NCBI GenBank assembly: GCA_002104895.1
Contig: MCFG01000012.1
Coordinates: 116,001-180,000 of the forward strand
From: Anaeromyces robustus
Taxonomy: Eukaryota; Neocallimastigomycota; Neocallimastigomycetes; Neocallimastigales; Neocallimastigaceae
Length of the DNA stretch: 64,000 nucleotides
Direction of reading: 5' to 3'
Each line of letters starts with the position of its first letter. The stretch's first letter is position 1. Shown here one piece after another: positions 27,201 through 45,953 of this stretch. Under the pieces are notes generated by a model. That model was not told where the DNA came from and ran no database searches. It saw only the letters and a list, made by a program, of their open reading frames with translations. The translations under genes and the position numbers were made by a program.

Positions 27201-27569
27201 GCATTTTTCAAACCTTCAATTTCTTCAATATCTTGAGCAATAATACATAATGATACAAGATTTGAAAACTTATTTAAACATTCCATTTTTGTAAGATTGA
27301 AATGACACATTTCAATATACTCAACTTCATATGGATTTTTAACATTTTGAAGTTCATTATGTTTTATCTTTTTATAATAATAATGATAACAATAACAATA
27401 ATAATAACAATAATAGTAATATTGATAAATTTGTTTATATAATATACATATTTTAATACTACTAAATATAATTTATTAATACTATATTAATTTATATCAT
27501 TCTTATTTAAATATTTACAATTGCTTCGGTATCCTTATCTACTGTTGATTTATTTCTGCTATGTTCCAT
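20894..27569 (-). CDS. LRRC9: LRRC9-like leucine-rich repeat protein (ciliary type)
   Basis: Twenty exons, read on the minus strand, join in frame to 1306 residues: 27519-27569, 27111-27367, 26808-26884, 26526-26638, 26173-26414, 25894-26068, 25554-25693, 25181-25376, 24580-25074, 24286-24387, 23862-24148, 23619-23745, 23266-23507, 22758-23047, 22483-22631, 21909-22364, 21677-21795, 21467-21566, 21216-21368, 20894-21043. Residues about 20-250 are a first leucine-rich block (VSLCIIAQDIEEIEGL, LWICETKISKIKGL); RIRTLQRLL starts a helical linker; LELETGGNIRLE opens a middle domain (about 350-580); a second, longer leucine-rich block runs from about 590 to near 1250. This order and these motifs match animal LRRC9, a protein of about 1450 residues associated with cilia. 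A role in the zoospore flagellum is inference. The intron at 25694-25893 is what joins two halves that otherwise look like separate genes. Confidence 0.85.
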
Positions 27570-27951
27570 TTTAATAATTATATTAATATTATATTATTAT
27601 CTGATAATACTTATATAAAATAAAAAAAAATGCTTTTTACTCTTATATATATATATAATTTATTAATTCAAATATTATTAACTATATAAAATAAAAAATT
27701 TGTATTTTAATTCTTTTTTAAATTCTGTTTTTAATCAAAAATATCAAAATAAAATAAATAATAAAAAATATAATAACAATAATAATATTACTATTATTAT
27801 AATAATATAATAATAATAATAACAATAGATAAGGTTTAACTCAAAATAAAATTTTTTATATGAAATTATCCATTATAAATAACTATAATAATAAATTTAT
27901 TTTTTAAAAAAAATAATATAGTAATGTATTAAAGGCAAAATGTTTTTATTG

Positions 27952-27992
<41 letters not shown>

Positions 27993-28944
27993 TAATAAAT
28001 ATAAAAGAATATAATGTTAATCAAATGTTATATTTTATTCTTTAAAAAGTTTATTATATGAATATAAAGCAATATATATTGTAAAAAAATTTAATATAAC
28101 TTTAAATAATTTAAATAAAATTGTGGATACTTTTTATTCATTTAAAACATTTTTTTTGTCTTTTGTTTTTTAAAATATTCCAATTGTTAGTAAAAGTTTA
28201 GTAAAAGTTTCACAATTGCCAAAATATAATAAATATTTATACATTAAATCATATCTTTATTACCTTAATTATAACTTTAAATATTGTAAATGAAAAAAGG
28301 TTGGTAATATATTATAAAATAAAATTTTTATTCGGAGTTTTAATAATGCTTAATTATATATATCAGTTAACTTAAAATTTTACTATATGTACATTCTTTA
28401 TAAAGTTTAAACTAAAAGAATATTTTTATTTTATTTTATTATTTTATTTTTATTTTATTTTATTTTATTTTATTTTATTTTATTTTATTTTATTTTATTT
28501 TATTTTATTTTATTTTATTTTATTTTATTTTATTTTATTTTATTTTATTTTATTTTATTTTATTTTATTTTATTTTATTTTATTTTATTTTATTTTATTT
28601 TATTTTATTTTATTTTATTTTATTTTATTTTATTTTATTTTATTTTATTTTATTTTATTTTATTTTATTTTATTTTATTTTATTTTATTTTATTTTATTT
28701 TATTTTATTTTATTTTATTTTATTTTATTTTATTTTATCTTTTTTATTTTATTTATTCATTCTATTTATTTTTATTTTAGTTTTATTAAATTTAGAAAAA
28801 AAAAATTTTTAACAAATTAAATTTTTATTGAAACTTTACATTTTTGTTTTTTTATATATATTTTATTAAAGATGAAAGGTATCACAAAATTTTTTATTTT
28901 ACTTCATAAATTCTAAATTTTAATAATTTATATAACATTCATTT
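27570..28944. other. Non-coding interval with TTTTA array
   Basis: It lies upstream of the LRRC9-like gene and downstream of the aminotransferase-like gene, both on the minus strand. A T/A run pair at about 27952-27985 and the pentanucleotide array at 28451-28738 are the only notable features. Confidence 0.65.
28451..28738 (+). repeat. (TTTTA)n pentanucleotide array
   Basis: About 57 essentially perfect copies of TATTT/TTTTA, flanked by imperfect copies from about 28426. It is the reverse complement of the motif at 2911-3166. Confidence 0.95.
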
Positions 28945-29209
28945 TTAAAACAATTCTGGAAAAATGTAAACTGAAGCATTCTTGATTTCTTCTGAAACAT
29001 ATTTTTTAATAGATTGAATTGTTGGATCAACTGGTAATTCATAAAGCTCACTATTCATAATGAATATATATTTAAAAAATAAAACATTAAAAACTTTTCA
29101 TTATAAAAAATTTTAAATTTTACATATATTTAATAAATAAAATTAAATTTACTTTTTATAATAAAACTTTGTTATTGGTAGGACAAGTCTTGATGTACCT
29201 TTTTTAAAT

Positions 29210-29250
<41 letters not shown>

Positions 29251-30938
29251 AAATATATAATTAATATAATAGTTTTATAATTTTTTATAAATTTATTGAT
29301 TTAAATAAATATATTGATTATAATAAAATAATAAAAAAAAAAAATACTTACTTGTAATAAATGCACCAGACCACTTCTTTATATCATTAATATTCGGAAA
29401 TTCTCTTTTTACTAATATATTCATTTCTTTACATCCCTTAAATACCATTTTTCCAATAGTACCTTCAAGTACAGCATCTTCTGGAGCAATATATATAGAA
29501 TCATTATAATATATATAAAAATTACTTGAAAGACCTTCATATAAATTTCCTTCTGAATCATACATAACTATTTCATTTAAATCTTTTTCACTTAATTGGT
29601 CTTCATATGAAGAACGATCTCTATATCAATTAATTTAATAAATTAAAATTTCTTCTTATTTTATGGTAAAATATATTATTAATTTCAACAACTATTATAT
29701 ACATAAAAGCCTTACTTTGCCCATTGAGAATATTTAACTTTAGCATTTGTTCTATGTAATAATGCCGAACCTACACTTATTGTATCTGATTTTTGAATTG
29801 GTAATTCGCTGATGTGAATATAAATTTCAGGTTTCATTAACTTTTAATAATAATTTTTTTATAATATTTATAAAAAAAAATATTAATAAATATTTTTTTT
29901 ACTGTAAAATAAAGTATATAATATATACATTATTTAAATAATTAATGATAATATTATTAAAAATTCAATTAACTTTGAATACCTCAAAATTAAAGGTTAC
30001 TAATATAGTTATTTTTAATTCATCTTTACTATTTTCTTGATAAAAAGCAATCATAGCCATTTGCAAAAGTTTTTTAATAATTACACTAAATTGTTCTGAA
30101 TTACGAAATGGTGTCATGGCATTTTCAACTTCCTCAGTTTCAACTTTTTTAAAAAATATTATTTTTTGTTACCATAATATAAAATAAATTAATATATATA
30201 TATAAATAAATATGTATAAATAAATTATTTAAATTTAATTTACCAATTCCTTCTGAAATTTCAATTTTACCATGGCCGTCAATATATTTTATTCTATTTA
30301 AACCAAATGCTATTGATATGTATATATTAAATTATAATTCACCATTTAAATAACATATTTTCTTATAAAATATTAAAAAAATTATTACTTAAACGATTAA
30401 TATGTCCTAGAAAATCATATACATTTTTTCTTTTCCATGTTCTAGCTGTAGTATAAATGCCTTTAAATTATTAATATATTAAACAAAAATACATATAAAT
30501 ATAAATGATATATAATATAAATTTTTTAAAATTTATTGAAATAAAATTGAAACTAAAAATGAAAATGAAATTGAAAATGAAATTGAAATTGAAATTGAAA
30601 TTGAAATTGAATTAAAACTAAAACTGATATATTAGTAATTTTATTCATTTATTATTTAAATTATTATTACCTCCAGGATAATCTTTAATATTTAATTTAT
30701 TATTATCATCTGATTTTTCAATAGAAGTATGATTTCCAACACTTTTTAAATATATATCTATTTGAATATAATTATATTATTAAAATATAAAAAATTATAT
30801 CAAAATATATAAATATAATAAAACAAAAATATATATAAATTTATTATATAAGAATAATAACTTTTTTTAATATTCAATATTATATATAACATATAATAAT
30901 ATAATATAATCTTAATTAAAATACTTACTTATTCCCAT
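28945..30938 (-). CDS. Class-IV (BCAT/D-amino-acid type) aminotransferase-like enzyme
   Basis: Nine exons join in frame to 313 residues: 30929-30938, 30671-30757, 30389-30460, 30244-30309, 29983-30143, 29716-29840, 29352-29620, 29153-29198 and 28945-29050. The first exon is only 10 bases (ATG plus two codons and one base). The C-terminal half carries the fold-type IV PLP-enzyme signatures: NAKVKYSQWAKDR (Lys168 is the likely PLP lysine), EGLSSNF at 201-207, VLEGTIGK at 223-230 and AFITSTSRLVLPI close to the end. The wording KYSQW and EGxxxNF is closest to the plant and fungal branched-chain-aminotransferase-like proteins rather than to true BCAT or aminodeoxychorismate lyase. Substrate cannot be told from the sequence. 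No targeting peptide is evident. It is divergent from the F-box gene, with 387 bases between the starts. Confidence 0.8.
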
Positions 30939-31325
30939 TTTTTTTTATACTTTTAAAGTTAAATTCGCTTTATTGATATTAATTATAATTATTTTTTAAT
31001 TATATATATTTTTATTAAATTTGTTAAATAATATTTGTACATTTCTCCTTATATATAATAATTTAAGATCAATACACGTGATTTGATTTAAGATATGTGG
31101 ATTCTCTCTAAATTAATTAGAAGAAGAAAATTTGTTTTCTAAGCTTATTTCTTAATATATAAATAATCTTTTTTTATATATACTCCAATAAATAATTAAA
31201 AATTTTGATTATAAATGAATAAAAATTTAAATAAAAAAAGATTATTACTTTTAACAATAAATAACAAAAGCAAAAAAAATTAAAAAATATTAAAAGAAAA
31301 CAAACAAAAAAAAAAAATATATAAA
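30939..31325. promoter_or_regulatory. Divergent intergenic region (shared promoter space)
   Basis: These 387 bases separate two start codons pointing away from each other, so both promoters must lie here or in the genes. A slightly GC-richer word, CACGTG at 31075-31080 (an E-box-type palindrome), sits near the middle. No other element is recognisable, and its use is unproven. Confidence 0.45.
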
Positions 31326-36916
<5,591 letters not shown>

Positions 36917-39288
36917 ATGCTTTTAAATAATTTTCGGTATACGGCGAAACAAAAATCAAAATCAAAAACATTATATGTCTTTATAAAAAATATTGTTTTC
37001 TTTTTTATATTATTAAATTCAATTCAATCTGTTCATGCGAGAAATTCATTCCGTATAGACCATCATCTAAATGTTTTAGATGACAACACCGATTGGGTAT
37101 ATGTACCAACAAAAATTCATGAAGAATCAAAATGGAAATCTATCTCTTCAAATATGAAATATATATATAATAAAACTATTGTAAATCCTTATAAGAAATT
37201 TATGAGTAATCGTCATGCATATGATACTGAAGAAATTATTGAAGGTAATGATGAAATTCCAATAATCGATACAGAAGTAAATGTCATACCGCCTCGTCTT
37301 AAAGGTGATGAAGCTTTTCAAATAACATTTAATTGTGAAATTAAAAATACAGGAATCTGTAGAAAAGCTGAAAAAGATTTTAAAGATGCAGGTATATTCA
37401 ATAGATAGTTATTAGAATTAAAATTATAATTATTAGAATTATAAATAAAATAAAAAAAGAAAACTAAATTATTTATATATATATATATTAATTATAATCT
37501 ATTTATCAATTTTTTTTTTTTTTTTTAATTTAATAATACTAAATCAATAATATATTAGCTTATAAGATAGCAGAAGTCGTAAATATCTATGCTGGTCCAA
37601 TATTAATAAATGCTACATTAACTTCATTTTGTGAATTAGCTCATCCAGATGGTTCAGCATGTAATGCTGATGATCCTACAAGAAGTAAATAATAATAAAA
37701 TATTTATATTACATTTTTTGTTGTTATTTTTTGTTTTTCTTTTTGTTTTTGTTTTTGTTTTTGTTTTTTTATTTATTTATTTATTATTTATTTATTATTT
37801 ATTTAATTAATTATTTATTATTTATTTATTATTTATTTAATTAATTATTTATTATTTATTTATTATTTATTTATTATTTATTTATTTATTTCCTTGTCTT
37901 TTTTTTTTTTTTGCTTTTTTCCTTATAATTTTATTTATATTTATATATATTATATTTTAATAATTATAATTATGACCATAATATTATAATTATTAATATT
38001 TCATAATTTATTAACAAAAAAATTAAAAAAAAATTAGGAAAGTTAGGTCAAGCTTATCCATATGCATCACACCCTGCAAAAGCTGTAAATCCATCTGATG
38101 GGGATACAGATATTTATTTATACCCTCAAGCTTTATTCAAACAATTAAATATTGTATCAAAAGGAGTACCAGATTATGCAGAATATGATATTACTGCCGA
38201 ATTTAATTCTGATGTTAATTGGTATTTTCACAATCAAAATACTGACCGTATCGATGACGAACAACACGATTTTGTATATGTAGCTATTCATGAATTAGTT
38301 CATGGTCTTGGTTTTATTACCTCTTGGAGAGATCTTTTCGAAGATATGCAATTAAAATATTTAGCACCAAGAGTAATAACGGCAACAAAAGGAAGTGAAA
38401 ATGTTATTATGGGTTGGCAACATATGCAAATTTTTGATAAATATATTCAAATGAATAAGACTGGTGCTTATTTAAAGGATAGAGGAAAAGTTATTATGGA
38501 ATATGGTAATAATAATGAAATTGTATCCCAAATAGATTGGATTGATGGTTTTCATAAAAGTCAATCTGGTCAACTTGCACAAGAAATCTATGATATCGCT
38601 ACATCAGGAAAGGTAAATTAATTAAATGAAGATTTATAAAATTTATATTTATTTATATAAGTTATAATGAAAAAAAGAAAAAAAAAAATTAAAGTTATAA
38701 TAATTATATTAATAATCATTATTTTTGTTTTTTTGTTTTTGTTTTTTTTTTTTGTTTTTTGTTCTTTGTATTTTGTTGTTTGTTTTTTGTTCTTTGTTCT
38801 TTGTTTGTTTTTAAATCATTATATTTAATAATTCAACATATACTCATATATATATATATATATATAATTAGCGTGTATTTACAGTAGAATCAATAGATAA
38901 GGATATTACTACCTATTTGCACACCATCAAAGGAAATTTTGTAGCAGGAACTTGTATAGGACATTTAGATGATGATGAATATACCAATAAGCCAGATTTT
39001 CTTCTTAGACCATTTGTTCGTAAAGGAGAAGATATTGATGATTTAATTGAAAAAGGCTCATTTGCTTATATGAGTGAAATAGAAAAAGCTAGAAAAGAAT
39101 TATGGTGGATGTCTCCCTTTGGTCCACATTTATTATCAATTCTAGAGATGATAGGATGGCCAACAACATATCATCCAGAAAGAAGAGAAGTTGAATATGT
39201 AGATGCAGGTCTTTCTCGATATGTAAAGAATACCTATCTAAATTTCTTTATTATACTATCGATTAGTCTTTGTATGATACTATTCTGA
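36917..39288 (+). CDS. Membrane-anchored HExxH zinc metallopeptidase-like protein
   Basis: Four exons, 36917-37391, 37559-37684, 38038-38612 and 38872-39288, join in frame to 530 residues. An N-terminal basic stretch and hydrophobic core (about 20-42, FIKNIVFFFILLNSI) act as signal peptide or anchor. The catalytic motif HELVHGLGF is at 285-293: two His ligands and the general-base Glu. The usual metzincin third ligand (His or Asp eleven places from the first His) is replaced by Thr, so the third ligand must come from elsewhere. The protein ends in a hydrophobic stretch (FFIILSISLCMILF) preceded by a polar region, as in GPI-anchored or tail-anchored surface proteins. HELxHGLGF proteins of this type are found in fungi and some protists, mostly uncharacterised. 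A cell-surface or secretory peptidase is the best reading; substrate unknown. Confidence 0.8.
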
Positions 39289-40948
39289 TTTTTTATTTTT
39301 TTATTTTTTTTTATAAAAAAATAAAAATAAAATATTTTAATAATTTATATAATTAATTAAAAAAAAAAAAAATAAATAAATAAAGTAAAATATATATATA
39401 TATATATAATAATAATAATATATAATAATAATAATAAATTAAAATATTATAAATTTATATAAATAATTAGAAAAATAAAAAAATAAAATAAAATAAAATA
39501 AAATAAAAAATTAATTATAATAAAATAAATAAATGATAATTTATAATAAGGAAAAATATATTACAAGAAGTAAAAAAATAAAAAGTAAAAAGTAAAAATA
39601 AAAATAAAAAAAAAAAAAGAAAGAAAAAGAAAAAGGAAAAAAAAAATTATAATCGAGATAAAGATTTATTTATATATATATAGAAAATAAAAAATAATAA
39701 TAATAATAATAATAAATAAAAGTAAAAATAAGATTATAATAATTATCAAAAAAAAAAAAAAAAAAAAGGTAATATATATTACAGTATTTTCTTTATATCA
39801 TGATTATTTTTAATTTATTATATGTACTACTTATTTTTACTATTTATTTATTTATATATATTAGCATAGCTTATTTAATATTTATTATTAAAAGAAAAAA
39901 AAAGTTATATAGAATTTACTCTTATATTTTTAGACCTTTTAATTTTTCTTGTTTATTTTATTTTTTTTTTTTTTTTTTATTTAATTTAATAAAAAAAAAA
40001 AAAGTCATATTAATATTATTAATATTATATATTATTTAAAACAATATATATATTTATAATTACATTTATTATTAATTATCTATTATTTTTTTTTCTTTAC
40101 AATATATTTTTAACTTATTTATGGATAATAGTTTAATAGCAATAATTTTTAACATTTAAAAAGTTACTTCAAAATAAGAAATATAAAAATATATATTTCT
40201 TTTTAGTAATAAATATATTTCTTCATATATCAATAAATAATATATATATGTATATGATATTATAATAAACATATTATTGTTTAATATATTTATATATTAT
40301 TATATTATATACAATAACGAAAATAATTATAAAAAATAAATAAAAATTAATATCATTAAAAGTAAAGATGAAAAAAACTTTAAGTATTGAATTAATAAAA
40401 TTAGAAATGACTATTTTTCATCTTGTGTAACTTTAAGAAAACTTTGTTTTTGTTTTTGTTTTTTTTTTAAATTTTGTACCTAATATTTTTCAATTTTATA
40501 GTTAATTTCTCTTCTTCATTCATGTATTATTTATTATATAAATTGTTTAAAAAAATTTTTTTTTATTATTAAAACATATAAAAATTAATATAATTAAAGT
40601 TTAAAATGTAAAACGTTGAAAACATAAAGATATATAATTTATAATATATTAAACTCAAGCATAAAAATAAATACAATTAAAAAAAAAAACTCCGAAATAA
40701 AATTATATTGGTAAAAAATACATATATCTTTTAATTTTTTATTTGATATTTTATGTTTTTTAAGTTTCTTTAGTATCTTTTTCTTCTTTTCTTTTAATAA
40801 AAATAATAAAATTATATTATTTTTTGATTTTTTTTTAAAAAAAGATCATTAATTGTTCAAATATTTTAATAGTTATAAGAAGAAGAAAAAGAAATTATAA
40901 TAAAAATAAAAAAACTTCATATAAACAAAAATAATAATAATAATAATA
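39289..40948. other. Non-coding interval between two plus-strand genes
   Basis: It holds (TAAAA)n at about 39485-39510, A/G-rich runs at 39600-39650, (TAA)n near 39690, and homopolymer pairs at about 39961-40004. The open frame at 39800-40039 is low-complexity Phe/Leu/Tyr/Lys and is not supported. Confidence 0.6.
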
Positions 40949-41526
40949 ATGTGGCCATTTAAACCAGCTGAAAAAAAATTATTACAAGAAATGGATATGA
41001 ATCCATTTTATCCTTATACACCAACAAATCAAAATGGTAAAAAAAAATTATTTTTATTATATTTTATCCTATATCTTTTTTTTTTTTTTTTTTTTTTTCT
41101 ATTAAATATAATTATATTTATATTATATTTATATTCAACTTACTTTGCATACTACTTTTAATATTAAAGAAATATTCATTTTCTTTTTTTTTATCTTTAT
41201 TTTTTTTTATTCTTGTTTTTATTATTTTTATTTTAAAAATATATATATATATTTATCTTTTTTTTTTTCATTTTATTTATATTTGTCATTATAATTATTA
41301 ATATATTATTATATATATTTAGTATAATAATTTATATTATTTATCTATAAAATCATTTATTAAATAATAATAATAATAATAATAATGTTGAAAAAAAAAA
41401 ATACAATGCTAGATTTGGTTATAAATGTTAGAAATAAATATTATTGGCTTTCCTTAATATTAACTATTGTAACATTAATCGGTGCTTTAATTATCGGTTT
41501 TAAAAAAAGTTTTAAAGATGTATGTA

Positions 41527-41574
<48 letters not shown>

Positions 41575-42075
41575 GAAAAATATAATATACATCAGCACTA
41601 CTTTATATATTATTAATATAATATTACTAGCTTGTATAATTGATATATAAAGTATATCTTTTAATTACTTTATATATTAGTAATATAATATTTCTAATTC
41701 ATATAATAATTAATTGATTTATAATATATATATATATATATTATTATTATATATTATGTATTATATATAATAAAAAAAATATATAACTTATTTGACATAT
41801 ATAGTTACTCTTTTTAATTTTTGCACTATGTTTTGTAGGATCACTTGTGTTATTTATTTCAAAAATGGGAATAAATATTTACCGATTAATTGCTGATGAT
41901 GAATTATATGTTTTTATTAAAATTGGAATTCTTGGTAAAACTGTTACAGTTAATGATATATATAATATTTATATCAAAGTTAAAAAAACAGGTTAGCATA
42001 TTAAATTTAACATTATAATAATACTTAAAAACTTACATATATACATATATATATAATTAAATAAAAAATAATAAC

Positions 42076-42112
<37 letters not shown>

Positions 42113-42537
42113 GATCAATGGGATACAAGAAAATATTATTTAATTTTAGGAGGTTATAAAATGCATCCATTAAAAATATCAGGAAAAACAAAAAATTTAG
42201 AAGAATTAAGAAGATTAGGAGTCATGATTGCTGAAAATTTAAATATTAATTTCTTTGATTATCCTAATTGTTCACCACATCGTATGAATCATTCACTTTT
42301 TTTTTTTTTTTAATTTTTTATTTTTTTCTTTTGTTTTTTTTTTATCTTTTGCTCATTATTAATGAAAACTATTAAAATTATAACAATATTTCATTATAAA
42401 TACTTATACTTCTTTTTTTTTTCTTAAATATAAATATTATTTTTCATTTATATTACTATATATATTTTATATTTTATCTATAATTAGACGCTATCATTCA
42501 CTATCCACCAGATTATGATTATGATGTAGTATTGTAG
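40949..42537 (+). CDS. Small two-helix membrane protein, TMEM249-like
   Basis: Five exons, 40949-41036, 41413-41519, 41805-41991, 42114-42281 and 42488-42537, join in frame to 199 residues. The N terminus has NPFYPYTP. Two transmembrane helices follow in a hairpin at about 42-62 and 66-84. The C-terminal soluble part contains DDELYVFIKIGILGK, a YLILGGYKMHPL segment, LRRLGVMIAENLNINFFDYP and HHAIIHYPP. This layout, with FYP before the helices and a terminal NINxFDY...HH, fits what I know of TMEM249, described in mammals as an auxiliary subunit of the sperm cation channel CatSper. The match is from memory of motifs and is moderate. If right, a flagellar membrane role in the zoospore is the obvious guess. 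It is convergent with the aladin gene. Confidence 0.65.
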
Positions 42538-43616
42538 ATTTTATTTAAATATATTTAAAACATTAAAAAAAAAAAATATGAAAGATTTATCACAATTATA
42601 TATATTCTATTATAGTTTTTTTCAATGATACCAAATAGAAATAAATAGTATTTAGAAAAAATATTTTTTAAGTATATTAAAAAAAATAAAAAAATAAAGA
42701 AAAATACATAATAATAAATAAAATAATAAAATAGAAAAATATAAAAAAAAATAATAAAAATTGAATAAAATAAAAATATATATATTTATATTAATTATCA
42801 ATTAAAATAATTATATAAAACAAAGTATTATATACTACTTCTATTCTTGTCTATTCTTTCTTTTTTTTTCTTGACTAATTTTTATATTGTTTTTTTCTGT
42901 TCTTATTATCACTTTTTTATTTTTTTTTTAATATAAAAAAAAAAAAAAAAAAAGAATTTTTGTTTATATATATTAAAACTTTATTTAAACTTTAATTAAT
43001 AATAAAAATAATTTGTTTTTGTTTTGTTTTTAAAAATCTTATATAATTAATATAGTAAAAACAAAACTTTATTTATTATTATTATTATTATTATTTTCTT
43101 TATTTTAAAATATATATAAAGTTTCCATAGTTACACAAAATCTATAATATGTATTCATATCTTTTTAAATTATTTAATTAATTAATCATTATTTTATTTT
43201 TTATTTTTATTATTTTTATTATTTTTTTTATGATTATTAATATTTTTATTATATTATGAATGAAATATAAAAGATACTTTATATAAAATAACGAAAAAAA
43301 AAAAAAAAAAGGAAAAAAAAAGTAATATAAAATGTAATTATATGGATTTATATAAATATTTTAAATATATAGATCAATTTGAAAAATAACAATAATAAAA
43401 AATGATGAATTATAAAAAAAAACTGAAATTAGATTTATTTTTTAATTGTATATAAATTATAAATTAAATATAAATATATATTATAAACAAAAGATAATAG
43501 AAATGAAAAAAAAAAAATTTTTTTTTTTTTTTTTAAAAAGTATTACTCGTGTTCTTATTCTTTTAAAAACTAAAAATATATATATCAATGTATCAATGTA
43601 TATATATAATACTATA

Positions 43617-43675
<59 letters not shown>
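42538..43675. other. Non-coding interval between convergent genes
   Basis: About 1.1 kb with A and T runs and a T/A pair at about 43508-43537. Its right end, 43619-43678, is a pure (TTA)20 tract running into the aladin stop codon. Confidence 0.65.

Positions 43676-43678
<3 letters not shown>
43619..43678 (+). repeat. (TTA)20 tract overlapping the aladin stop codon
   Basis: Twenty TTA units. On the minus strand they read as twenty TAA stop codons in the frame of the aladin gene, the first of which (43676-43678) is the actual terminator. Confidence 0.95.
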
Positions 43679-43680
<2 letters not shown>

Positions 43681-45000
43681 TAAATAATAATGGAATAAAA
43701 CTTATTTTTCCATTTTCCCAACAAACAGATAACAAAGCACCACGTTGAAATTCATAAGCAAATGACATTAATCTTGGCATTGGTACATAACCTTCATTTG
43801 TATCATGATCATTATATGGTGAACGAGGTGGTTGTGGTTTTGGTGCACCTGGATGCCAATTAGGTCCACGAATAAAACCACTTTAAAAAAAAAAAAAAAA
43901 AAAAAAAAAGAAAAAGAAAATATAAATATATACAAAAATTTATAATTATTATATAATTAAATTAAAACAGAATAAAATATATAAATGTAAATAATAAATA
44001 AATTCAACAAATATATATTTATATTAAATTAATATATAAAATATTATAATAAATTATATTAATACTAATTATATAAATAATAAGGAATATTATATAAAAA
44101 ACAATTCTTACATTGGTTGATAACGTAAATAAGGTTTTCTTAATATAGAGAATAAACCTAAAAGTTCACAACCTGGGTTATCTCTTTCTTCAAAATTAAT
44201 TACTAATCTTTGACCAGTTGGATCAATACAAAGTCTTCTAATTGGACCACCAATACTAATAAAATAATAATAATAATAATAATAAATAAGTAAATAAATA
44301 TAATATAAAATAATATATTATAATATGATTAATAAATAGATGATAATAAGCAATAACTACAATATATATATCATAATTTTTGGGAAAAAAAAACATTTAA
44401 ATAAATAAATAAAAAAGAAAAATAAAAAAAAAATTACCAAATTTTATTTCCATTAATTGTTTCAGCTTCAGTTATACCTAAATTTTCTTGTACTAAAATG
44501 GTATAATCTATTAAAATATATATATATATAAGATAAAAAAAATTTATAAATTGAATTAATAATTTATTATCAAATTTTATTATATTCATTTCATATATTG
44601 AGATATATATTAAATAAAATAAAATAAAATAAAAAATAAAAAATACCAAGTTTTGGTGGTGACCATAACATTTGAATTCCCGATATTTCATCACTATCTT
44701 TTACAGAAAATATTAAAGTACGATTATCTGGATACCAGCAGGCAGTCTAATAATAATAATTTAATACATAATAAAATATATATATAATACAATCAAATAA
44801 ATTATGTGAATATAAATAATATAATATAATATAATATTATTATATATTATTATAAATTATTACATGACAAGTATTTTTTAATGGAATAGTACGACAAGTC
44901 CATGTTCTAGTTTCCCATATTCTTAAAATATTATCACTAGATTTAATAGGAAAAAAAAAATAGATAAAATAGATAAAATTGGAAAAAGAAAGAAAAAAAA

Positions 45001-45048
<48 letters not shown>

Positions 45049-45901
45049 TCTTAATTTATTATTTATAATATATATATATATAATATTATAAAATAAAATA
45101 AAATAAAATAAACATACGTGCAAGATTGACATAAAAAGCTACCATCATTACTCCAAGTTAAAAGAGTAGTTCCTTTACCACCAGCACCAGATAAAGCAAC
45201 TGGAGTTTTAGCAGCAACATCCCAAACAATAATTGTATTTGTTACAGCAGAACCTACAGCTAAAAAAAGACCATCAGGTGACCATGATAAAGAAGAAACA
45301 TGACAAAATCCTGGATATTTTAAAACTTGTAACATAGCTGACCCTACTTTTAAAACATCACTCTTTATAGAAGTAAATGGATTTTGACCAATAGAATCAT
45401 AATTAAGAGATTCATTAGTATTTTCAAATGGAACTTTCCAAAGGCAAACACCAGTACTATTATATATTAATATAAACCATTAACCAAGAAATAATAATAA
45501 TAATAATAAATAAATAAATAAATAAATTATTAATAAAATAATTATAATTATATAATTATATATATATATATATATAATAAGATTCATAATAAAAATAATG
45601 ATAATAATAATTAACAAATATTAACCTTGTACCAACAGCTAAACATATAGAAGACATTGGTTTCCATTCAAGACAAGTAATATCTTTTTGTTCTTCATGG
45701 AATAATCCTTTTGGTGACTGTGGGAACCATGCTTTTTTTTTTTTTTTTTTTTTTTTAATTATAATTAGAAAAATAAAATAAAATTTTTAATTCATATAAT
45801 AATATAAATGTAAATATATTATAAAATATTATATATTACAAATGTAAATAAATATTGCAAATACATATATATATTTATATATTTCTAAATTTTAATATTG
45901 C

Positions 45902-45953
<52 letters not shown>

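Noticed and set aside
39800-40039. Hydrophobic 79-residue frame after the metallopeptidase gene
   Set aside because: Made from T runs and an A run; composition equals that of the surrounding non-coding DNA.
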